DNA from: Betaproteobacteria bacterium
GTDB taxonomy: Bacteria > Pseudomonadota > Gammaproteobacteria > Burkholderiales > Sulfuriferulaceae
Length of the DNA stretch: 16,356 nucleotides
Assembly (NCBI GenBank): GCA_003455595.1
Contig: DMQT01000217.1
Span: 1 to 16,356, forward strand
Direction: 5' to 3'
The notes below the pieces were generated by a model. It was not told the origin of the DNA. It worked only from the letters and a program-made list of their open reading frames with translations, and made no database searches. Of the stretch, positions 1 to 7,284 are shown one piece after another. A program made the translations under genes and the position numbers. How positions within the stretch are numbered: position 1 is the stretch's first letter; every line of letters begins with the position of its first letter.

Positions 1-237
1 GGTGCCGATGCGCTGATTTACCAGGATATCGACGCCCTGATCGACGCCATTCGCGAGCTCAATCCGGCGCTACAGCACTTCGACGCATCGTGTTTCAATG
101 GCGAGTATGTGACTGGCGATATCACTGAGGAATATCTGGCATTCATCGAATCGCTGCGCTGCAATCCGGGCAAAAAGGAAGATGGCGGCATGGATACCCT
201 GCAACTGGATCTGAATCTGGCAGCCGGCCATGCTTGA
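1..237 (+). CDS. purF: Amidophosphoribosyltransferase, C-terminal end (partial)
   Basis: This is the last 78 codons of PurF, which transfers the amide of glutamine to PRPP to make phosphoribosylamine, the first committed step of purine synthesis in the cytosol. The frame is open from base 1 and ends at TGA 235-237. The segments GADALIYQDIDALIDAIREL and FNGEYVTGDI match the conserved end of the PRTase domain of bacterial PurF (the E. coli counterpart reads CDALIFQDLEDLIDA and FNGVYVTKD). The N-terminal glutaminase domain and the PRPP loop lie outside the window, so catalytic residues cannot be checked. The stop codon overlaps the -35 element of the following metZ promoter. No separate purF terminator is needed to explain the sequence, because the terminator at 325-361 would also stop purF readthrough. 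Confidence 0.93.
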   Translation, partial: GADALIYQDIDALIDAIRELNPALQHFDASCFNGEYVTGDITEEYLAFIESLRCNPGKKEDGGMDTLQLDLNLAAGHA

Positions 238-263
238 CGCATTCTGACAGGCAGGGCTATAGT
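234..263 (+). promoter_or_regulatory. Sigma70-type promoter for metZ leader
   Basis: A TTGACG element (234-239) and a TATAGT element (258-263) are separated by 18 bases, each one mismatch from the -35/-10 consensus. The predicted start, about 7 bases downstream, falls near 270, exactly where the riboswitch aptamer begins. The -35 overlaps the stop codon of purF. This fit between promoter and aptamer boundary supports both calls, but the start site is inferred. Confidence 0.65.
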
Positions 264-270
264 TATCCAA

Positions 271-321
271 CGCGCCGATTTGAAACAGCTTGCGGGCGCA
301 TTATAAATTCAGCTAAAGCGG
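271..321 (+). ncRNA. SAM-II riboswitch aptamer upstream of metZ
   Basis: The leader matches the SAM-II (SAM-alpha) aptamer, an H-type pseudoknot that binds S-adenosylmethionine. Visible elements, in order, are: P1 5' arm GCGCC (272-276); the conserved GATTT loop segment (277-281); loop bases TTGC (290-293); P1 3' arm GGCGC (295-299), all five pairs Watson-Crick; the conserved ATAAA stretch (303-307); and the hallmark GCTAAA (312-317). The pseudoknot P2 forms by T290-A316, T291-A315, G292-C313 and C293-G312, leaving T314 as the equivalent of the SAM-contacting U. It can extend with C289-G318 and G288-C319. Loop length and order of elements fit the known metX SAM-II structure. Its position before a methionine-synthesis gene agrees. 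The class is best known from Alphaproteobacteria. Recognised by eye from memory of the family, without a covariance search. Confidence 0.87.
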
Positions 322-324
322 AAC

Positions 325-361
325 AACCCGTTCTGGCTTTACGTCTGAACGGGTTTTTTTA
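325..361 (+). terminator. Intrinsic terminator (riboswitch expression platform)
   Basis: A perfect 9-bp stem, AACCCGTTC (325-333) with GAACGGGTT (347-355), closes a 13-base loop and runs into a T tract (354-360). It lies 3 bases after the SAM-II aptamer and 14 bases before the metZ start codon, so it is placed to attenuate metZ and to stop purF readthrough. The loop contains GCTTTA (336-341), the exact complement of TAAAGC (314-319) in the aptamer tail. Confidence 0.88.
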
Positions 362-374
362 TTTGGGAGGCAGC

Positions 375-1580
375 ATGGACACAGACTACGACATTGAAAC
401 CCTGGGCGTGCGCGCCGGGATAGAACGCAGCCAGTTCAACGAACACAGCGAGGCGTTGTTCCTCACCTCAAGTTTCGTTTTTGACAGCGCCGCGCAGGCC
501 TCCGCACGTTTCAAGGGCGAAGAGCCGGGCAATATCTACGCGCGCTTTACCAATCCGACGGTAACCATGTTCGAGCAGCGTCTCGCCGCGCTGGAAGGTG
601 CAGAGCGGTGCGTGGCAACCGCTTCCGGCATGTCAGCGATATTGGCAATGGTGATGGGCTTGCTGTCGGCGGGCGACCACATCGTGGCGTCGCGTTCGAT
701 ATTCGGTTCCACCGTGCAACTGTTCAACAACATCATCGCACGGTTCGGTGTGGAAACCACGCTGGTCTCGCCGACCGATGTGAGCGAGTGGCAGTGCGCG
801 GTGCGGCCGAATACCAAACTGTTTTTTGTCGAATCGCCGTCCAATCCGCTGACCGAAGTCAGTGACATCGGTGCGCTCGCCGCGTTGGCCAAAGCGTCGG
901 GTGCGTGGCTGGCGGTGGACAACTGCTTTTGCTCGCCTGCGCTGCAACGGCCGCTGGCGTTGGGGGCGGATATCGTGATTCATTCCGCCACCAAATACCT
1001 GGATGGGCAAGGTCGCGTGCTGGGCGGCGCAGTGCTGGGCAAGCGCGAGCTGATGGACGGTGTATACGGCTTTTTGCGCACCGCCGGGCCGACGCTCAGC
1101 GCGTTCAACGCCTGGGTGTTCCTGAAAGGGCTGGAGACGCTGAAATTGCGCATGGACGCGCACTCGGCGGCCGCGCTGGAGCTGGCAAACTGGCTCGAAG
1201 CACATCCAGCGGTGGAACGGGTGTATTACCCCGGCCTGCCGTCGCATGCGCAGCATGACCTGGCGATGCGCCAGCAACGCAGCGGCGGCGGCATCGTGGC
1301 GTTTGACGTGCGAGGCGGCAAGGATGCGGCGTGGCAGGTAGTCGATGCGACGCGCATGATTTCGATCACCGCCAATCTGGGCGATGCCAAATCCACCATC
1401 ACCCATCCGGCCACCACCACGCATAGCCGCATGACGGCGGAACAGCGCGCCGCAGCGGGTATTGGTGACGGGCTGTTGCGGGTGGGGGTGGGGCTGGAGT
1501 CGGTGCGCGATATCCGCAATGATCTGGCGCGTGGACTGGACGCGCTCGGTCATCCAGCGCGTGGACAGGACACGCTATGA
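375..1580 (+). CDS. metZ: O-succinylhomoserine sulfhydrylase
   Basis: This is a PLP-dependent Cys/Met-metabolism enzyme that makes homocysteine directly from O-succinylhomoserine and sulfide, in the cytosol, on the methionine pathway. It has 401 residues, the usual family length. The PLP lysine is K207 in SATKYLDGQGR; ASGMSAI (cofactor phosphate region) and the FFVESPSNP and AVDNCF segments upstream are also typical. The DGQGRVLGG sequence favours MetZ over cystathionine gamma-synthase. An in-frame TTG at 234 would extend the protein back across the riboswitch and terminator. I chose ATG 375 because GGGAGG (365-370) precedes it and homology begins at YDIETLGVRAG. Expression is probably repressed by SAM through the leader. 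The last four bases (ATGA) overlap the next gene. The C-terminus carries a short repeat, ARGLDAL then ARGQDTL. Confidence 0.93.
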   Translation: MDTDYDIETLGVRAGIERSQFNEHSEALFLTSSFVFDSAAQASARFKGEEPGNIYARFTNPTVTMFEQRLAALEGAERCVATASGMSAILAMVMGLLSAGDHIVASRSIFGSTVQLFNNIIARFGVETTLVSPTDVSEWQCAVRPNTKLFFVESPSNPLTEVSDIGALAALAKASGAWLAVDNCFCSPALQRPLALGADIVIHSATKYLDGQGRVLGGAVLGKRELMDGVYGFLRTAGPTLSAFNAWVFLKGLETLKLRMDAHSAAALELANWLEAHPAVERVYYPGLPSHAQHDLAMRQQRSGGGIVAFDVRGGKDAAWQVVDATRMISITANLGDAKSTITHPATTTHSRMTAEQRAAAGIGDGLLRVGVGLESVRDIRNDLARGLDALGHPARGQDTL

Positions 1581-2245
1581 AAACACTGCTGGCACTACTG
1601 TTGTGTCTGCCGCTGGTGGCGCAGGCCGCCAGCATGAACGAGGTCGATTACCAGGATCAGGATCCGGGCGCAGCACCTTATTCCACGCGGATTCTGGTGA
1701 CCCAGCAGTTCATGCGGATGGATTCGGGCGAAGATGGGGGGGATTTCATCCTGCTTGATCGAACCGCACGTAGGGTCTACAACGTGGTGCGCGGCGACCA
1801 GCGTATTTTCCGTTATGACGCGCGTCCGGTGAAGCTGGCCAAGCCGGTGCCGTGGAAAATCACCGAAAGCGTGACACAGCTACCGGGCAATACGCGCAAA
1901 TTCAGCCTGGGTGTGAATGGCAAACCGTGCATGGTAATCACCGCAGCGCCGAAATTACAGCCGGATACGGTGGCGGCACTCGTCACCTACCATGCCACCT
2001 TGGCGGCAGTGGAAGCCGATACCTGGCAACGCACGCCGCCCGATGTGCGCGACCAGTGCGATCTGGCGCAGCACGTGCTTGCATTCCGCCGCGTGCTGCA
2101 ATACGGTTTGCCGCTGGAAGCGGTGTACGCCAATGGGCGCAGTCGGCACTATGTGGCGCATCGTACCCTGCCGGAAAATCCGGCGCTGTTTCAATTGCCA
2201 CCCGATTACCAAGTGGTCACCTTACCGCTGACCAGCAGCAAATAG
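1577..2245 (+). CDS. Hypothetical periplasmic protein coupled to metZ
   Basis: The protein has 222 residues and I do not recognise it with confidence. A clear Sec signal peptide is present (basic MK, hydrophobic LLALLLCLPLV, cleavage after AQA at residue 17 or A18), so it is probably periplasmic. Residues 35-80 have alternating strands (FILLDRTARRVYNVVRGDQ) reminiscent of DUF4412-like or lipoprotein-carrier beta folds. That resemblance is weak. The mature part has two cysteines, C118 and C161, which could form a disulfide. Its ATG lies inside the metZ stop (ATGA, 1577-1580), so it is probably translated by coupling and shares the SAM-responsive leader. A G7 tract at 1736-1742 encodes part of DGGD. 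The gene converges on lpxH with only 7 bases between them. Confidence 0.72.
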   Translation: MKTLLALLLCLPLVAQAASMNEVDYQDQDPGAAPYSTRILVTQQFMRMDSGEDGGDFILLDRTARRVYNVVRGDQRIFRYDARPVKLAKPVPWKITESVTQLPGNTRKFSLGVNGKPCMVITAAPKLQPDTVAALVTYHATLAAVEADTWQRTPPDVRDQCDLAQHVLAFRRVLQYGLPLEAVYANGRSRHYVAHRTLPENPALFQLPPDYQVVTLPLTSSK

Positions 2246-2252
2246 GCGCGGA

Positions 2253-2993
2253 TCAGGCGTTTGCGCTGGTCAGGGTAAACGCCTCGCAGCCGTGTGCATC
2301 GCAGCGTAGATAGCCGCCGCTGTGATACCAGTCCTGCAATACCCAGCGCGTACAGTCATGACCATCAACCGCCAGCATGTGCTGCGCCGGGCGGTGGGTG
2401 TGGCCGTGAATCAGGCGCGGATAGCCATGTTGCCGCAGACATTGTGCGACGGCATCGGCGTTCACATCCATGATATCCGCCGATTTTTCCTGTTTGGCGT
2501 GTTCGCTCTGATTACGCAGCTGTTGCGCCAGTGCCTGTCGCGCTGCCAGTGGTTGGGTGAGGAAGCCTGCCTGCCAGGCCGGGTCGTGCACCTGGGCACG
2601 AAATTGCAGATAGGCCTGGTCGTCGGTGCACAAGGTGTCGCCGTGCATCAATAGCGTGGGCGTGCCGTGCAGGTCAATCAGGCTGGGGTCGGTCAGTAGC
2701 CGGGCACCACTGGCGCTGGTAAATTGTTGCGCCAGCAGAAAGTCACGGTTGCCGTGCATCAGATACACGTGGACCCCCGTTTTGGTCAGCTCATGTAACG
2801 CGCTGGCGACGCGGGCATTGAGTGGGCTGCTGAGTTCGTCATCACCCACCCAATATTCAAACAGATCGCCGAGGATATACAGCGCATCGGCGCACCGCGC
2901 TTCGGTATCGAGAAAATGAAAAAACAGCCGACTGATTTCCGGTCGGCTGTCGCACAGATGCAGATCCGAGATGAACAGGCTGTGTGCCGTCAT
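2253..2993 (-). CDS. lpxH: UDP-2,3-diacylglucosamine hydrolase
   Basis: This is a calcineurin-like metallophosphoesterase that cleaves UDP-2,3-diacylglucosamine to lipid X and UMP, the fourth step of lipid A synthesis, at the inner face of the cytoplasmic membrane. All metal-site motifs are visible: D10 and H12 (ISDLHL), D43 (LGDLFEYWVGDD), N82 and R83 (HGNRD), H117 (MHGD), H198 and H200 (HGHTH). These correspond to E. coli D8, H10, D41, N79, H114, H195 and H197. The length of 246 residues is normal. The ATG is 5 bases after the ppiB stop, so it is the last gene of a four-gene minus-strand run. No strong Shine-Dalgarno is seen, and translation may depend on ppiB readthrough. I see no terminator after it. 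Confidence 0.95.
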   Translation of the reverse strand: MTAHSLFISDLHLCDSRPEISRLFFHFLDTEARCADALYILGDLFEYWVGDDELSSPLNARVASALHELTKTGVHVYLMHGNRDFLLAQQFTSASGARLLTDPSLIDLHGTPTLLMHGDTLCTDDQAYLQFRAQVHDPAWQAGFLTQPLAARQALAQQLRNQSEHAKQEKSADIMDVNADAVAQCLRQHGYPRLIHGHTHRPAQHMLAVDGHDCTRWVLQDWYHSGGYLRCDAHGCEAFTLTSANA

Positions 2994-2998
2994 CCGTG

Positions 2999-3490
2999 TC
3001 AGACTACTTCAGTGCGCTCGATGATGATGTCTTCGCTCGGCACGTCCTGGTGGCCGGCGCGGTTGCCGGTTTTGACTTTCTTGATCTTGTCGACTACATC
3101 CTGGCCTTCGACCACTTTGCCGAACACGCAGTAGCCAAAGCCCTGCGGGGTGGACGCGGTGTAGTTGAGGAAGCCATTGCTGGCGACGTTGATGAAAAAC
3201 TGCATGGTGGCCGAGTGTGGATCCGGGGTGCGCGCCATGGCGACCGTGTACATTTCATTTTTGAGGCCATTGGCGGCTTCGTTTTCGACCGGTTTATTGG
3301 TCGGCTTCTGGTTCATGCCAGGTTCAAAGCCGCCGCCCTGCACCATGAAGCCATCAATCACACGGTGAAAAATGGTGTTGTTATAACTGCCAGCGTTCAC
3401 GTATTCGAGAAAGTTTGCCACGGTTTTTGGGGCTTTGTCGGCGTACAGTTCAAGTGTAATCACGCCGTGATTGGTATGTAATTTGACCAT
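2999..3490 (-). CDS. ppiB: Cytosolic peptidyl-prolyl cis-trans isomerase B (cyclophilin)
   Basis: This cyclophilin-type PPIase speeds proline isomerisation during folding. It has 163 residues, matching the short cytoplasmic PpiB rather than periplasmic PpiA, and no signal peptide. The active-site segment [13 protein letters not shown] (residues 41-53) holds the catalytic R43 with F48 and Q51. Further conserved stretches are [13 protein letters not shown] and [10 protein letters not shown]. The start ATG (3490) follows a GGAG motif 7 bases upstream on the minus strand. It sits 24 bases after the L,D-transpeptidase-like gene and 5 bases before lpxH. A ppiB-lpxH pair is common in Proteobacteria, often near cysS as here. 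It is probably transcribed from the promoter upstream of the TPR gene. Confidence 0.95.
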   Translation of the reverse strand: MVKLHTNHGVITLELYADKAPKTVANFLEYVNAGSYNNTIFHRVIDGFMVQGGGFEPGMNQKPTNKPVENEAANGLKNEMYTVAMARTPDPHSATMQFFINVASNGFLNYTASTPQGFGYCVFGKVVEGQDVVDKIKKVKTGNRAGHQDVPSEDIIIERTEVV

Positions 3491-3514
3491 TTTGATGCTC
3501 CGGTTAAAAGTGGG

Positions 3515-4765
3515 TTAAAGCGAGGTTTCCATGACGATTTTCCATTCGCCATGGGTTTGCTGCCAGTATTGCCGCTTGCGGCTGCGGTCGTTAAGGTTGT
3601 TGCTGCGATAGTCCTGGTCAAAATTGACCACGGCCATGTTGGCCTGGCCGGGATATTCCAGCGCACTGATTTCCGATAACTTGATTTTGACCCGGGTTTT
3701 ATCCAGGTTGACGCGGCGTTTTTCGGCAATCCAATCGCTCAGATTTTCGCCATTGGTGGTGAAATTTTCAGCGTAGTGGCGAAGGTAGGGCGCAGGATCG
3801 AGGCTTTCCCTGTCGTGCCGCCAGGATTCCAGCGCGCTGAGAAGTCTGTCTTTGCTGCTGTCCACATTGCGCGGCTGGGTCCAGTCAATATGATTGGTAA
3901 TCACCACGGGTGTAATGCCTGCCGTGAGATATTTTCCCAGCTCGCTCAAGTCGGTGTTGGTAAGCACGACGCACCCGTCGCTGGCTTGTGGTGCCCGGCT
4001 GTAGGTCGTGCTGGACGTGCCATGTAGCCATATGCCATGACCCAGCCGTCCCTGCCTTTGATCCCAGTCGTTGGGATAGCTGAGTGGGTAGACGGCATCG
4101 CCGTACAGCGGCCCCAGCTTTTTGCCGTCTTGTTTGCCGGTGATGTAATACACCCCCAGCGGTGTGCGCTTGTCGCCTTCACGGGTTTTGTCGGTACCGT
4201 TTTTGCCGATGGTCACGTAATAATCGGCCAGGCGCGTGAGCACGCCATTCTGATTGTGGAACAGATACAAACGCGATTTTGACGTATCCACCATCACGGC
4301 GGTGGTCTGGCCTGGATCGAGTTGCAGCAGCTGGCGCGGCACCAGCCCGCTGCTGGGGGGGTGCAGAAAGTTGTTCAGGCGTACCCGCGCTTCGGCACGC
4401 AAACCGTCGAGCTGCGACGGCGCGGCATCGACGTTGCCCAGCGTGAGGATAGGTTGCGCGCGCGCCAGCAACAGGTCACCGCGAACCAGCTGTGCCAAAC
4501 GAAAATCGGGGTAGAGGCTGACCAGTTGCTCGATGCTCTTCAATGCCTGGTCGAGATGATCGTGGCGGATTGACAGCAGTGCCTGATTCAGCATCGCTTC
4601 CGGGTGATTACGCTGCGGCGTGAACGGGCGCGAACTGTTGCCGGTCAGCGAAAACGGCACGTTTGCTATCGCCAGCAGCTCCTGCGTTTGCGCGGTCGTC
4701 GCTACGCACAGCACAACCAGCAACATGGTGGTGAGGAGTTTGACCATGATGCGGTGGAATGACAT
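3515..4765 (-). CDS. L,D-transpeptidase family protein (YkuD) with NTF2-like C-terminal domain
   Basis: A 416-residue exported enzyme of the YkuD family, which acts on peptidoglycan stem peptides (cross-linking, lipoprotein attachment or its removal). Residues 7-26 form a signal peptide or anchor. Residues 55-135 are helical with TPR-like character. The YkuD domain spans about 153-292 with H248 (WLHGT) and catalytic C265 in SDGCVVL. Aspartate 263 sits where many members have the histidine of SHGC. Residues 305-416 form an NTF2-like (Cds6-type) domain homologous to the end of the neighbouring TPR protein. The architecture recalls E. coli LdtF/DpaA (YafK), but a direct equivalence is not shown. 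It follows the TPR gene by 23 bases in the same operon. A second ATG at 4747 (MVKLLTT) is an equally possible start, since neither has a strong ribosome site. A G7 run lies near 4350. Confidence 0.88.
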   Translation of the reverse strand: MSFHRIMVKLLTTMLLVVLCVATTAQTQELLAIANVPFSLTGNSSRPFTPQRNHPEAMLNQALLSIRHDHLDQALKSIEQLVSLYPDFRLAQLVRGDLLLARAQPILTLGNVDAAPSQLDGLRAEARVRLNNFLHPPSSGLVPRQLLQLDPGQTTAVMVDTSKSRLYLFHNQNGVLTRLADYYVTIGKNGTDKTREGDKRTPLGVYYITGKQDGKKLGPLYGDAVYPLSYPNDWDQRQGRLGHGIWLHGTSSTTYSRAPQASDGCVVLTNTDLSELGKYLTAGITPVVITNHIDWTQPRNVDSSKDRLLSALESWRHDRESLDPAPYLRHYAENFTTNGENLSDWIAEKRRVNLDKTRVKIKLSEISALEYPGQANMAVVNFDQDYRSNNLNDRSRKRQYWQQTHGEWKIVMETSL

Positions 4766-4788
4766 GGCGAGTTCGGGCGCGCGTAATT

Positions 4789-5814
4789 TCAGCGGTTACG
4801 CTCTTCGACGATCTGCCAGCCGCTGCCGGATTTCACCAGTTCCAGCACTTTGTGTGTGCCGGATGTCAGTTTGTCGGAACGGTAGCTCTGATGGAAACTC
4901 GCCTGGGCGCGGTTGTTGCCTAATTCCTTGATGCGGATATCGGACAGCTTCACGACAATCTTCTTGGGCGCGGTGATGCGTTCACGGCGGCTCGATTCCC
5001 AGGATGTACGCGATTCACCACCGGGCGTTTTGAATTTGGCAGAATAGGCTGCCAGATAAGCGTCGGCGTCGCGTCGCGACCAGGCGGTGGCCCAACCTTC
5101 AACCGCAGCGGTCACCGCAGCGTTGTCAGGATTTTCAACCGGTTTGCTGGCTTCTTTTACCGGCTTGGGCGTGGGCTCCGGCTTGGCAGCGGGGGTCACA
5201 ACTGCCGCAACCACGGGTTTGAGGGCGAGGGCGGGTTTGCTGCTTACAGGCAATTTAGTCTGGTTATTGCTGGCTTTGGCGAGCAGCGTGGGTTTGCGGT
5301 TGCCACTGAACAGCTCGCGTATCATCGATAACTTGGTCTGTGCGGAGGTATTGCGGGTATCGAGTTGCAATGCCTTGTCATAAGCAACAGACGCCATTTT
5401 GGCATAGATGTCGCCCAGATTTTCATGCGCCGTGGCATAGCTCGGATGGGTGCGGATCGCCATTTCCAGCGCGCTGCGCGCCTTGTCATATTGGCCTTGT
5501 GCGGCGTAAAGTACCGCCAGATTATTATAAGGCTCGGGCAACTCCGGGAAATCGTCGGTCAGCGCGGTAAACACTTTGATGGCCTCCGCGCTCTTGTTTT
5601 GTTCGGTTAGAATCAAGCCCTTCAGAAAGCGCGCCTGCGCGTCCTGCGGGTTTTGCGCGATGGCGGCGTTGGCGCGGTCGAGTGCGCTGGGCAACTGGCC
5701 TTGCTTGATCAGACCATTGATTTCCTGCACCTCGGAGGCCGATGCCGCCATCGCGGGCAGCGACGGTGCAGCAAACAGGGCGAACAAGAGCATGAAAAGG
5801 GGGGTATGTTTCAT
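4789..5814 (-). CDS. Exported TPR-repeat protein with NTF2-like C-terminal domain
   Basis: A 341-residue exported protein starting at MKHTPLFMLLF, with a signal peptide cleaved after about A23. An upstream in-frame ATG at 5892 would put 26 charged residues before the signal and cross the predicted promoter, so I rejected it. About residues 28-165 form tetratricopeptide repeats (AQARFLKGLILTEQNK, EPYNNLAVLYAAQGQYDKAR, ATAHENLGDIYAKM), which bind protein partners. A proline, lysine and alanine-rich linker follows, then a C-terminal NTF2-like domain (about 235-341) resembling the end of the adjacent L,D-transpeptidase-like protein, including RITAPKKIVVKLSDI against RVNLDKTRVKIKLSEI. The two are probably a functional pair in the periplasm. 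It is first in the operon with ldt-ppiB-lpxH and divergent from cysS. Confidence 0.85.
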   Translation of the reverse strand: MKHTPLFMLLFALFAAPSLPAMAASASEVQEINGLIKQGQLPSALDRANAAIAQNPQDAQARFLKGLILTEQNKSAEAIKVFTALTDDFPELPEPYNNLAVLYAAQGQYDKARSALEMAIRTHPSYATAHENLGDIYAKMASVAYDKALQLDTRNTSAQTKLSMIRELFSGNRKPTLLAKASNNQTKLPVSSKPALALKPVVAAVVTPAAKPEPTPKPVKEASKPVENPDNAAVTAAVEGWATAWSRRDADAYLAAYSAKFKTPGGESRTSWESSRRERITAPKKIVVKLSDIRIKELGNNRAQASFHQSYRSDKLTSGTHKVLELVKSGSGWQIVEERNR

Positions 5815-5852
5815 TATGATATACTCGACCAGCCACGATTTCAGGGAGGCTA

Positions 5853-5880
5853 ATTCTAGCAAGAACTCCCGTCGATTCAA
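5853..5880 (-). promoter_or_regulatory. Predicted promoter of TPR-ldt-ppiB-lpxH operon
   Basis: On the minus strand TTGAAT (5880-5875) and TAGAAT (5858-5853) are spaced by 16 bases. The predicted start is near 5846, about 32 bases upstream of the TPR gene start at 5814. It lies in the 98-base divergent region shared with cysS. I see no equally clear promoter facing cysS. Confidence 0.5.
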
Positions 5881-5912
5881 AATCTTCGCCACTTTCGTTC
5901 ACGATTTATATC

Positions 5913-7280
5913 ATGCTGATCATCCATAATTCACTTGGCCGCGAGAAGCAGGCTTTTGTTCCCATCACGCCTGGCCGGGTGCGCATGTACGTGTGCGGCA
6001 TGACGGTGTATGACTATTGTCACCTTGGCCATGCCCGTGTGCTGGTGGTGTTCGACATGGTCACGCGCTGGCTGCGTGCGTCCGGCTATCAGGTTGAATA
6101 CGTGCGCAATGTCACCGATATCGACGACAAGATTATCAAGCGTGCCGCAGAAAATAATGAATCCATAGCCGCGTTGACCGCGCGTTTTATCGCCGCCATG
6201 AACGAGGATGCCGCTGCGCTGGGCGTGTTGCCACCGACCTATGAGCCGCGCGCCACTGATTTCGTGCCACCTATGGTGCGGATGATCGAAACGCTGATTG
6301 CGCGCGGTTTGGCATATGCGGCAGCCAATGGCGATGTGTATTATGCGGTGCATGCTTTTCCCGGTTACGGCAAGTTGTCGGGCAAATCACTCGATGAATT
6401 GCGCGCCGGTGAGCGAGTGGAAGTGGATCAGCATAAACGCGACCCGCTCGATTTCGTATTGTGGAAAGCCGCCAAGCCAGGTGAGCCGTCGTGGGAATCG
6501 CCGTGGGGTGCGGGGCGACCAGGCTGGCATATCGAATGCTCTGCAATGGGCGAGCATTACTTTGGCGAGCATTTCGACCTGCACGGCGGCGGACAGGATT
6601 TACAGTTTCCGCATCACGAAAATGAAATTGCCCAGTCCGAAGGCGCGCACCAGTGTGCTTTTGTGAATTACTGGATGCACAACGGCTTTGTGCGCGTGGA
6701 CAACGAAAAGATGTCGAAGTCGTTGGGCAATTTTTTCACCATCCGTGAAGTACTCAAGCAATACGATGCCGAAACGTTGCGCTTTTTCATCCTGCGCGCG
6801 CATTATCGCAGCCCGCTGAATTATTCCGATCAGCATCTGGATGACGCCAAACAGGCTTTGACCCGGCTCTACACCGCCTTGCGTGATTGTCCGTCAGCCG
6901 AGGTCGAGATTGACTGGACGCAGAGCGCAGCGCAGCGCTTCAAAGCGGCCATGGACGATGATTTCAACACGTCAGAAGCGGTGGCAGTGTTGTTTGAACT
7001 GGCGGGCGAGGTGAATAAGTCGGCTTCGGCGGCAACAGCGGGGTTGTTGAAAGCGCTGGGTGGCGTGCTGGGACTATTGCAAAACGATCCGGCGACGCAC
7101 CTGCAAGCGCTGCTGGGAAGCGCCTACACGCCCGAGATGATTGAGCAGCTGATTGTGGATCGCGCCAACGCGCGCAAAACGAAAAACTTTGCCGAAGGCG
7201 ACCACATTCGGCAGGTATTGCTGGCGGCGGGCATCGTGCTGGAAGACAGCGCACAGGGCACGCTCTGGCGGCGGCAATGA
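5913..7280 (+). CDS. cysS: Cysteinyl-tRNA synthetase
   Basis: This class I aminoacyl-tRNA synthetase charges tRNA-Cys in the cytosol. The 455-residue length and sequence follow E. coli CysS nearly end to end. The HIGH-like motif is HLGH (37-40) and the KMSKS loop is 266-270. The zinc site that selects cysteine is intact at C28, C209, H234 and E238, the same numbers as in E. coli. [15 protein letters not shown] and [12 protein letters not shown] are diagnostic. The C-terminal end, ILVLEDS-like then GTLWRR, is complete. The ATG at 5913 matches the family start ([13 protein letters not shown]), but no clear Shine-Dalgarno precedes it. It is divergent from the TPR gene and convergent with the epimerase gene, with only 4 bases between the stop codons. 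Confidence 0.97.
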   Translation: MLIIHNSLGREKQAFVPITPGRVRMYVCGMTVYDYCHLGHARVLVVFDMVTRWLRASGYQVEYVRNVTDIDDKIIKRAAENNESIAALTARFIAAMNEDAAALGVLPPTYEPRATDFVPPMVRMIETLIARGLAYAAANGDVYYAVHAFPGYGKLSGKSLDELRAGERVEVDQHKRDPLDFVLWKAAKPGEPSWESPWGAGRPGWHIECSAMGEHYFGEHFDLHGGGQDLQFPHHENEIAQSEGAHQCAFVNYWMHNGFVRVDNEKMSKSLGNFFTIREVLKQYDAETLRFFILRAHYRSPLNYSDQHLDDAKQALTRLYTALRDCPSAEVEIDWTQSAAQRFKAAMDDDFNTSEAVAVLFELAGEVNKSASAATAGLLKALGGVLGLLQNDPATHLQALLGSAYTPEMIEQLIVDRANARKTKNFAEGDHIRQVLLAAGIVLEDSAQGTLWRRQ

Positions 7281-7284
7281 GGCT

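Noticed and set aside
234..374. In-frame upstream extension of metZ from TTG 234
   Set aside because: It would translate through the promoter, riboswitch and terminator, while family homology begins at the ATG 375, which has a good ribosome site.
633..1553. Long open frame of 306 codons antisense to metZ
   Set aside because: Arg/His/Gln-rich composition and exact overlap with a well-supported enzyme show it is a GC-driven shadow frame.
1736..1742. G7 tract (another near 4350) as a phase-variation site
   Set aside because: Seven bases is short, both are in frame within intact genes, and there is no sign of an alternative frame in use.
5844..5870. GGGAG/CTCCC inverted repeat around the TPR promoter -10 as an operator
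   Set aside because: Only five base pairs with a long spacer; expected by chance and no matching known site.
5815..5892. N-terminal extension of the TPR protein starting at 5892
   Set aside because: The extension precedes a complete signal peptide and overlaps the predicted promoter; the 5814 start fits better.
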